DNA of 11,506 nucleotides from an uncultured Coprococcus sp. Lineage in GTDB: Bacteria; Bacillota_A; Clostridia; Lachnospirales; Lachnospiraceae. The stretch covers positions 1 through 11,506 of the forward strand of contig CAAGAB010000181.1 of assembly GCA_900767685.1 (NCBI GenBank). The letters are read 5' to 3'. This document shows, piece by piece, positions 6,071 to 11,506 of this stretch. The translations under genes and the position numbers were made by a program. The notes beneath the pieces were generated by a model that did not search any database, had not been told where the DNA came from, and worked only from the letters and a program-made list of their open reading frames with translations. The first letter of the stretch is position 1, and the number at the start of each line of letters is the position of its first letter.

Positions 6071-6694
6071 ATGGAAGCATTCAAATCCCCTCTAACTCCC
6101 GATAAAGAAAAGGAATATATAAATCTGTGTATGAACGGAGACCCTTCTGCCCGAAGGATCCTCATAGAATACAACCTTCGTCTTGTTGCACATATAGTGA
6201 AAAAGTACAATTCATCTGTCAGAGATTCCGAAGATCTTCTATCAGTCGGAACCATCGGACTTATCAAGGCAATCGACAGTTACAGGCCGGAAAAAGGATG
6301 TAAGCTTGCCGGTTACGCTGCCAAATGTATAGAAAATGAAATTCTCATGAATCTTCGTCAGGAAAAGAAGAAAAGCCGCGAGGTATCAATGTATGAACCG
6401 ATCGGAACTGACAAAGAGGGAAACGAAATAATAATAATGGATATCATAAGTGCCTCTGGTATATGTCCTCTGGATAAGATGATAACCGAGGATCACCTGA
6501 ACCATCTTCCCGCCTGCATGGAGAAGATCTTAAGTCCACGCGAGTACCGCATCATCGATATGCGCTACGGCTTATCCGGCAAACCTCCCATGACACAGAA
6601 GGAAACCGCAGGACTGCTCGGGATCTCCAGATCATATGTATCCCGCATTGAAAAACGTGCATTGACAAAGTTAAGAGGATGTCTTGACAAATAG
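6071..6694 (+). CDS. sigK: SigK-family RNA polymerase sigma factor without pro-sequence
   Basis: A 207-residue group 3 sigma-70 factor closely resembling sporulation SigK, which directs late mother-cell transcription. Region 2 includes NLRLVAHIVKKY (35-46), EDLLSVGTIGLIKAI (54-68) and AAKCIENEILM (83-93). A DKEGNE segment (114-119) links to region 4, whose helix-turn-helix is QKETAGLLGISRSYVSRIEK (176-195). The frame is open to a TTG at 6032, but the ATG at 6071 has GGGAG 10 bases before it and aligns with the sequence that follows the cleaved pro-segment of Bacillus SigK. The inhibitory hydrophobic pro-peptide is therefore absent, as in Clostridioides difficile SigK, and the gene is not split by a skin element. 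It is the only plus-strand gene, divergent from pilB and convergent with the U32 gene. SigE/SigF-type functions are less likely. Whether this organism sporulates cannot be seen here. Confidence 0.8.
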   Translation: MEAFKSPLTPDKEKEYINLCMNGDPSARRILIEYNLRLVAHIVKKYNSSVRDSEDLLSVGTIGLIKAIDSYRPEKGCKLAGYAAKCIENEILMNLRQEKKKSREVSMYEPIGTDKEGNEIIIMDIISASGICPLDKMITEDHLNHLPACMEKILSPREYRIIDMRYGLSGKPPMTQKETAGLLGISRSYVSRIEKRALTKLRGCLDK

Positions 6695-6709
6695 CCAAGA
6701 CATCCTCTT
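6673..6709. terminator. Shared terminator hairpin between convergent genes
   Basis: Perfect 14-base arms AAGAGGATGTCTTG (6673-6686) and CAAGACATCCTCTT (6696-6709) enclose a 9-base loop. The left arm and loop cover the end of the sigma factor gene including its stop codon. A short T run follows on the plus strand, and on the minus strand the arm is followed by AACTTTGTC. The U32 gene ends 21 bases away in the other direction, so the hairpin probably stops transcription from both sides. The weak T tracts leave some doubt about efficiency. Confidence 0.7.
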
Positions 6710-6729
6710 TGGTAATCTAGCATTTCTTA

Positions 6730-7962
6730 TCACTCTTTCCGGCGAATTATCATTCCCACATCAAGCTTCACACCCAACCGTACTTTAAGCATCTGCTTTG
6801 GATGTGGTGCCGATTCCATAGGAACGCCTTCCTCATCGTATATGCCCTCAACTGTGCAATCAATATTATCCCCATCAAATCCCATAACTTCAACCTGATC
6901 TCCGACCGAGAATTTGTTCTTCTGTTCAAAGCATACACACCCATCTTTCGTGACGTTTCTGACCGTCCCTATGTATGTATAATTCTTGACATATGTATTG
7001 CTGTCATATATCTGCGAATCGGAATCAGTCTTTCCGAAATAAAAGCCGGTTGTAAACTGCCTGTATGTGCATTTTGCAATTTCGCTCTTATAATATTCCA
7101 TATTAGCCTGATATTTATCTTCAGACTCAAAGTAATCATCTATTGCTTTTCGATATGTTCTTGCAACCGTTGCAACATAAAGTGCCGTTTTCATTCGTCC
7201 TTCTATCTTCAAGCTATCTATGCCTGCTTTCACCATCTCCGGAACATGTTCTATCATGCACAGATCCTTAGAGTTGAATATGTAGGTGCCGCGGTCATCT
7301 TCATTTACAGTCATATACTCTCCGGGTCTGGTTTCTTCTACTATCGAATACTTCCATCGGCACGGATGCGTACATGCCCCATGATTCGCGTCTCTGCCCG
7401 TAAAGTAATTGCTCAAAAGGCATCTGCCTGAATATGATATGCACATAGCTCCATGCACGAATGACTCAATCTCCATATCCTCAGGTATATTCGCTCTGAT
7501 TTCCGATATCTCTGCCAGAGATAACTCTCTTGCAGACACAACGCGCTTCGCTCCATGCTCGTACCAGAATCGGTATGTCATATAATTGGTGTTGTTAGCC
7601 TGGGTACTTATATGAAGCTCCATATCCGGCATAACCTCTCTGGCCATCATGAACACTCCGGGGTCAGATACAAGAACAGCATCAACTCCGGTATCCTTCA
7701 GTTCTCCAAAGTAGCTTCTCATGCCTTCCAGATCATAATTATGTGCAAAAATATTTGCCGTCACATATACCTTTGCCCCTCGGGCATGCGCATAAAGCAC
7801 AGCTTCTTTCATCTCTTCTATAGAAAAATTATCAGCCTTCGCCCTGAGTCCAAATGCCTGGCCACCTATATACACAGCATCTGCGCCATAATCAACCGCA
7901 ACCTTCAACGTATCAAGCCCACCGGCTGGAACCAGCAATTCTGGTTTATTTGTCCTTACCAT
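6730..7962 (-). CDS. trhP: U32-family protein, TrhP-like (tRNA wobble uridine 5-hydroxylation)
   Basis: A 410-residue protein of the family named peptidase U32. Bacillus YrrN/YrrO and E. coli TrhP of this family are needed to make 5-hydroxyuridine at tRNA position 34. It begins with PELLVPAGGLDTLKVAVDYG (7-26) and GADAVYIGG. The U32 signature region is ESFVHGAMCISYSGRC (166-181), followed by GACTHPCRW (195-203). Cysteines 174, 181, 197 and 201 are placed to bind an iron-sulfur cluster. KIEGRMKT further on is also characteristic, and a C-terminal beta-rich domain (about 325-410) completes the usual length, near that of YrrO. The ATG has AAAGG five bases upstream. It follows trmR by 74 bases in the same order as Bacillus yrrM-yrrO, which supports the tRNA role over a protease role. 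It is the last gene of its operon. Confidence 0.85.
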   Translation of the reverse strand: MVRTNKPELLVPAGGLDTLKVAVDYGADAVYIGGQAFGLRAKADNFSIEEMKEAVLYAHARGAKVYVTANIFAHNYDLEGMRSYFGELKDTGVDAVLVSDPGVFMMAREVMPDMELHISTQANNTNYMTYRFWYEHGAKRVVSARELSLAEISEIRANIPEDMEIESFVHGAMCISYSGRCLLSNYFTGRDANHGACTHPCRWKYSIVEETRPGEYMTVNEDDRGTYIFNSKDLCMIEHVPEMVKAGIDSLKIEGRMKTALYVATVARTYRKAIDDYFESEDKYQANMEYYKSEIAKCTYRQFTTGFYFGKTDSDSQIYDSNTYVKNYTYIGTVRNVTKDGCVCFEQKNKFSVGDQVEVMGFDGDNIDCTVEGIYDEEGVPMESAPHPKQMLKVRLGVKLDVGMIIRRKE

Positions 7963-8036
7963 CTTTACCTTTTACTCTCCAATCTAAGATTATGCTATTC
8001 CATCATATAATTTAATCAATATAATAGTCTGATCCA

Positions 8037-8681
8037 TCATTTTTTCTTGATGCTCAGGCTCATACCATCACCAATATTAAATATTCCTGTTTCCAGATTC
8101 TCGTCATGCGTCAGCCGATATAGATAATCTCTCATTCTCGCATGTATAGTTCGATTTCTTCTTGTGACAGCAAACCGGCTTTCAAGTACATCACCATCCT
8201 GAAGTACATTGTCACACAAAAGAACTCCTCCCGGCTTCAGTCTTTTTATGGACTCCTCAAAAAAACTGCCATACTGTCCCTTTGCCGCATCCATGAACAC
8301 CATGTCATATTCTCCGGATAGCTCAGGCAGTATCTCCAGCGCATCCCCTTCCAATAATGTTATTTTATCCCGGGCTCCAGCTCGAACAATATTCTTTTTT
8401 GCCTGTTCTATCCTCGGTGGATAGTTCTCTATAGTTGTTATATGCGCGCCATCTTCAAGGAATCTGCTCATAAAAATGGCAGAAAAGCCTACGGCAGCAC
8501 CGATCTCAAGCACCTGCCTTGGTTTATTCATCAGCAATATCATCTTGATGAATTCTCCCGCCTCACGCCTTATGATCGGTATCCCGTTCTCTTCTGCCTC
8601 TTTTCTGATAGCTGTTACCACCTCATCATAATCCACACAGAATGAATTAATAAATGACGCAAGTCTCTCATCAGTTATCAT
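8037..8681 (-). CDS. trmR: tRNA 5-hydroxyuridine methyltransferase TrmR (YrrM-like O-methyltransferase)
   Basis: A 214-residue class I SAM-dependent O-methyltransferase. Motif I is LEIGAAVGFSA (58-68), the acidic residue for the SAM ribose is E85 in TTIENYPPR, and the metal/catalytic region includes FMDAAKGQYGSFF (129-141) and LLCDNVLQDG (154-163). These match the YrrM group, whose Bacillus member methylates 5-hydroxyuridine to 5-methoxyuridine at tRNA position 34. The family is otherwise like catechol or caffeoyl-CoA O-methyltransferases, so the specific substrate is inferred mainly from its place directly before the TrhP-like gene. The ATG at 8679-8681 has GGAG 11 bases upstream. A 109-base gap with 14-base repeats separates it from the preceding gene. 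Confidence 0.85.
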   Translation of the reverse strand: MITDERLASFINSFCVDYDEVVTAIRKEAEENGIPIIRREAGEFIKMILLMNKPRQVLEIGAAVGFSAIFMSRFLEDGAHITTIENYPPRIEQAKKNIVRAGARDKITLLEGDALEILPELSGEYDMVFMDAAKGQYGSFFEESIKRLKPGGVLLCDNVLQDGDVLESRFAVTRRNRTIHARMRDYLYRLTHDENLETGIFNIGDGMSLSIKKK

Positions 8682-8701
8682 AATATATTACTCTCCATTT
8701 T

Positions 8702-8756
8702 GAATCTTCTTATCCGAATCTTCTTGTTCAAATCCTCTTATTGAATCTTCTTGTTA
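8702..8756. repeat. Four degenerate 14-base tandem repeats
   Basis: Units start at 8702, 8716, 8730 and 8743. Three begin GAATCTTCTT and the third is AAATCCTCTTATT (13 bases). The last four bases vary (ATCC, GTTC, GTTA). On the minus strand the unit reads about AACAAGAAGATTC. They fill half of the gap between the mltG-like and trmR genes, ending about 20 bases before the trmR start. Purine-rich on the transcribed strand, they could influence translation or RNA stability; no function is known to me. Confidence 0.8.
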
Positions 8757-8790
8757 AAGCTTTCATTGTACCGGCATCAACAACATTCCG

Positions 8791-9360
8791 TCACATTTCA
8801 GGATCCATGTTGTCAGTGTTGTCTTCTGTTCCCTCTTCTGATTCTGCTCCCGATTCAGATTTTGCCTCTGTTGTTCTGTCCTCGACAGCTCCTTCATCTC
8901 CCGTACCATTCGCATTTGTACCGGTTGAACCGCTGGTGCCCGATTCGCTGCCAGTTGTGCTGCTGTCCGATCCATCTGAAGCAGTTGTAGTCGACACGCC
9001 GGTTATTATATCTATGATCTCCTGATTGGTGTTACTTGGAGACATGACGTATGTGCCTGGCTTCATCTTGCCTGCATCCCCATTTATTCTCACCTTGAGT
9101 ATAAATGCATACTTATTATCTATAACTCCCGACTTCTTGAGTGAATCAGCTATATCCAGCAACGGCTCATCCTCTGTTATCGTAACCGCCGTTTTCTTGT
9201 TGCTTCCTGGCTCCACTGCCGCCGTCGAGAAGACCTGATAAGCAAAATCAAACGAATAAGAAAATCCTTTGACAAGTATAAACAAAATGCACACATTGAT
9301 GAGAAGTCCAAACAGGAATCTCAGTATCTTTTTCATACTTCTAGCACTATCAATAGCCAT
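8791..9360 (-). CDS. MltG-like membrane protein lacking the lytic transglycosylase domain
   Basis: A 189-residue protein with a short cytoplasmic start, one membrane span (about 12-31) and an extracellular segment (58-121, VTITEDEPLLDIADSLKKSG followed by KPGTYVMSPS and EIIDIIT). This segment resembles the LysM-like domain ahead of the catalytic part of MltG (YceG, Bacillus YrrL), the enzyme that cuts nascent glycan strands. Where the catalytic domain with its glutamate should follow, the protein instead has a tail of about 68 residues rich in Ser, Thr, Gly, Asp and Glu (122-189). It may bind or regulate without cutting. An ATG at 9358-9360 with AAGGAG 10 bases upstream is preferred to an upstream TTG at 9384. 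It sits 49 bases after the YlbF-like gene and before trmR, as yrrL precedes yrrM in Bacillus, which supports the relationship. Confidence 0.65.
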   Translation of the reverse strand: MAIDSARSMKKILRFLFGLLINVCILFILVKGFSYSFDFAYQVFSTAAVEPGSNKKTAVTITEDEPLLDIADSLKKSGVIDNKYAFILKVRINGDAGKMKPGTYVMSPSNTNQEIIDIITGVSTTTASDGSDSSTTGSESGTSGSTGTNANGTGDEGAVEDRTTEAKSESGAESEEGTEDNTDNMDPEM

Positions 9361-9409
9361 AACCGTAATTCTCCTTGTTCGCAATACCCTTTTGCAATAT
9401 ATTTAGGTG

Positions 9410-9757
9410 TTACTGTGCGTCTTCATCTATGATGTCGAAATCAAGGTCATCTGCAATCTGTTCATACACCATCTTCATCATACGCACCAGTTTCTGCTCA
9501 GCCCTGATAAAATCATTGACAATAGTATCATGGACTATAGAGTCATATTCTATGAATAGATTATTGACTTCATCATATGGATTGTCAAGCATTTCATTGT
9601 TCTGTATTTCATAATTTTTCTTACGAAATTCCAAAAGCTGCTGTAATTTCTCCGGTTTTTGTCTCAGTTTATCTTTGCAATACTGATAATTCTTATAGAC
9701 ATCCGAATCCTTGATACACGCATTAAGCTGTCTGCTAAGTTCCAACGTATCTGTCAT
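9410..9757 (-). CDS. YlbF/YmcA-family protein
   Basis: A 115-residue, almost entirely helical, acidic protein matching the YlbF/YmcA family in size and pattern: an N-terminal helix (ELSRQLNACIKDSDVYKNYQ), a helix with LRQKPEKLQQLLEFRKKNYE, and a third with FIRAEQKLVRMMKMVYEQIA. In Bacillus, YlbF, YmcA and YaaT form a complex that affects RNase Y-dependent mRNA processing, competence, biofilm formation and sporulation. The ATG follows AAGGGTGAT. It starts 12 bases after the RNase J stop, so the two are very likely co-transcribed, which fits a role in RNA turnover. YlbF and YmcA cannot be told apart from sequence alone here. Confidence 0.75.
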   Translation of the reverse strand: MTDTLELSRQLNACIKDSDVYKNYQYCKDKLRQKPEKLQQLLEFRKKNYEIQNNEMLDNPYDEVNNLFIEYDSIVHDTIVNDFIRAEQKLVRMMKMVYEQIADDLDFDIIDEDAQ

Positions 9758-9769
9758 AATATCACCCTT

Positions 9770-11434
9770 CTATACTTCCGTGATTATTGGAAGAATCATC
9801 GGACTTCTCTTAGTTCTCTTCCACAGAAATTCGCTCATATCATCTTTTATAACCGACTTTATCTTACCCCAGTCTGTCACTCCTCGGCTCAAGCATCTGT
9901 CAAGCGCTTCCTGGCATGTTATGCGACAATCTTCCATCAGTGTCTCAGATTCTCTGACATATACAAATCCTCTGGATACAATATCAGGCCCTGCCACAAG
10001 CTGATTGCTGTATCTGTCAAGTGTTACTACGATGATTATAAGTCCATTCTGCGACAACATCTGTCTATCCCTGAGCACTATATTACCGACATCTCCAACG
10101 CCAAGTCCATCTACAAATACTCCCTGTGCAGGAACTTTTCCTACCACATCAAACTTATCCTCGCCAATCTCCAGTACATCACCGGTGGTCATGATCTTGA
10201 TATTCTCTTTCGGTATACCCATTTCTCCGGCAAGCTCTGCATGGCGCTTCAGGTGTCTATACTCACCGTGTACCGGTATAGCATACTTAGGTTTTGTGAG
10301 TGCATATATAAGTTTCAGTTCTTCACGGCACGCATGTCCTGATACATGTGTATCTTCAAATATAACATGAGCCCCCTTTGCTTCAAGCTCATTGATAACC
10401 TTAAACACAGCTTTCTCATTGCCCGGAATCGGATGTGAACTGAATATGACCACATCGCCCGGTTTTATAGCAACTTTATTGTGTATTGAAGCAGCAATAC
10501 GTGAAAGGGCTGCCATATTCTCGCCCTGGCTTCCCGTTGTTATGAGCACTACCTTTTCATCGGGATAATTCTTTATCTGGCTTATATCTATAAGAGTATT
10601 GTCCGGAATATTGATATAGCCAAGTTCCGAAGCGGTAGTTATGATGTTAACCATACTTCTTCCCTCGATTATAACCTTCCTGCCATACTTATATGCCGAA
10701 TTGATGATCTGCTGTACTCTGTCTACATTAGAAGCAAATGTTGCTATGATAATACGATGATCTTTATTGTCATTGAAAAGATTGTCGAATGTTCTGCCCA
10801 CCGTCTTCTCTGACTGTGTAAATCCCTCTTTCTCTGCATTTGTCGAATCAGCCATAAGGGCAAGCACACCTTTTTTGCCAAGCTCGGCAAATCTCTGAAG
10901 ATCTATAGTTCCGCCGAATACCGGTGTGTAATCTATCTTGAAATCTCCTGTATGCACAAGCAGTCCTGCCGGTGTATATATCGCAAGCGCAGCAGAATCA
11001 GCTATCGAGTGATTCGTTCTGATGAATTCTACTCTAAACGCACCCAGATTTATATTCTGACCATATTTCACAACCTTTCTTCTTGTATTGTTCATAAGGT
11101 TGTGTTCCTTGAGCTTGTTCTCTATCAGACCCATTGTAAGCTTCGTCGCGTAGATAGGCATATTAAGCTCTTTCTCAATATAAGGAATAGCTCCTATGTG
11201 ATCCTCATGTCCATGGGTAACTACGAGTCCTCTGACCTTGTCCGCGTTTTCCTTGAGATATGTCACGTCCGGTATAACCAAATCTATTCCAAGCATATCA
11301 TCCTCAGGGAATGCCAGTCCGCAGTCAATGACTATGATAGAGTCCTCGTACTCTATCGCAGTGATATTCATTCCAATCTGTTCCAGACCGCCCAAAGGAA
11401 TGATCTTCACTGACTCTTTCTTGTTCTTATTCAA
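9770..11434 (-). CDS. rnj: Ribonuclease J
   Basis: A 554-residue metallo-beta-lactamase/beta-CASP ribonuclease with 5'-to-3' exonuclease and endonuclease activity, central to mRNA decay and rRNA maturation in Firmicutes. The opening IIPLGGLEQIGMN (11-23) is characteristic. The zinc motif HGHEDH is at 74-79, with further ligands at H142 and D164 (HTGDF). The beta-CASP part includes HVSGHA (363-368) and VHGEYRHL (388-395), and the C-terminal domain follows from about 450. Length equals the family norm. The start is TTG at 11432-11434: GGAGGT (11441-11446) lies six bases before it and no ATG is near. It begins two bases after the preceding stop codon, indicating translational coupling. RNase J1 and J2 types cannot be distinguished, though the metal ligands are all present. 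Confidence 0.96.
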   Translation of the reverse strand: MNKNKKESVKIIPLGGLEQIGMNITAIEYEDSIIVIDCGLAFPEDDMLGIDLVIPDVTYLKENADKVRGLVVTHGHEDHIGAIPYIEKELNMPIYATKLTMGLIENKLKEHNLMNNTRRKVVKYGQNINLGAFRVEFIRTNHSIADSAALAIYTPAGLLVHTGDFKIDYTPVFGGTIDLQRFAELGKKGVLALMADSTNAEKEGFTQSEKTVGRTFDNLFNDNKDHRIIIATFASNVDRVQQIINSAYKYGRKVIIEGRSMVNIITTASELGYINIPDNTLIDISQIKNYPDEKVVLITTGSQGENMAALSRIAASIHNKVAIKPGDVVIFSSHPIPGNEKAVFKVINELEAKGAHVIFEDTHVSGHACREELKLIYALTKPKYAIPVHGEYRHLKRHAELAGEMGIPKENIKIMTTGDVLEIGEDKFDVVGKVPAQGVFVDGLGVGDVGNIVLRDRQMLSQNGLIIIVVTLDRYSNQLVAGPDIVSRGFVYVRESETLMEDCRITCQEALDRCLSRGVTDWGKIKSVIKDDMSEFLWKRTKRSPMILPIITEV

Positions 11435-11436
11435 TT

Positions 11437-11506
11437 TTATACCTCCAAATCAACGTCCTCCAGCAGCTCATCAAAAATCCTGATAACTGCCTCCAATTCT
11501 TTTTCA
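11437..11506 (-). CDS. C-terminal end of an upstream gene (perhaps DUF1292/YrzB-like)
   Basis: Only the last 22 codons and the TAA (11437-11439) are visible. The tail is acidic and helical (EKELEAVIRIFDELLEDVDL), like the ends of small DUF1292 (YrzB-like) proteins found near this gene block in Firmicutes. The same DNA also supplies the ribosome-binding site for RNase J, so the two genes are in one operon. The family suggestion is weak because so little is seen; only the existence of a coding end in this frame is well supported. Confidence 0.5.
   Translation of the reverse strand, partial: EKELEAVIRIFDELLEDVDLEV

Noticed and set aside
8682..8790. The 14-base repeats as a CRISPR array
   Set aside because: Units are far too short, contiguous without spacers and degenerate; no cas genes nearby.
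8741..9025. Plus-strand Ser/Pro/Val-rich ORF opposite the MltG-like tail
   Set aside because: It is the mirror of a Ser/Thr/Asp/Glu low-complexity coding stretch and shows no start signal.

Overview
The window looks like chromosomal DNA from a low-to-mid GC Gram-positive Clostridia, most likely a Lachnospiraceae member. The reasons are the Firmicute-type type IV pilus genes, a SigK-family sigma factor, and a gene order (RNase J, YlbF/YmcA family, MltG-like, TrmR, U32 peptidase) that partly matches the Bacillus subtilis yrrL-yrrM-yrrO block. This assignment rests on protein resemblance and synteny only.

Left part (1-5806), all on the minus strand: a type IV pilus locus read in the order pilB, pilT, pilC, major prepilin, pilM (pilM is cut by the window edge). 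PilB powers pilus extension and carries an N-terminal MshEN-like domain that may sense cyclic di-GMP. PilT powers retraction, PilC is the inner-membrane platform, the prepilin has a class III leader, and PilM is the cytoplasmic actin-like adaptor. The genes are not tightly packed: gaps of about 120 to 510 bases separate them, and several hold promoter-like or structured sequence. The prepilin has a structured leader followed by an A/C-rich stretch. Between prepilin and pilM lie 511 bases with a long hairpin, a GC-rich block and two closely spaced small ORFs that I cannot assign.

Middle (5807-6728): a divergent promoter region, then the only plus-strand gene, a SigK-family sigma factor without the usual hydrophobic pro-sequence. 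It ends in a strong hairpin that probably also terminates the convergent minus-strand operon.

Right part (6730-11506), all on the minus strand and probably one operon: the tail of a small gene (perhaps DUF1292/YrzB-like), ribonuclease J, a YlbF/YmcA-family protein, an MltG-like membrane protein without a catalytic domain, the tRNA 5-hydroxyuridine methyltransferase TrmR, and a U32-family protein of the TrhP type. It combines RNA turnover with tRNA wobble-uridine modification: the U32 protein is expected to support 5-hydroxyuridine formation at position 34 and TrmR to methylate it.

I found no tRNA, rRNA, CRISPR array, insertion sequence or phage gene. The least explained parts are the prepilin leader and the prepilin-pilM gap.
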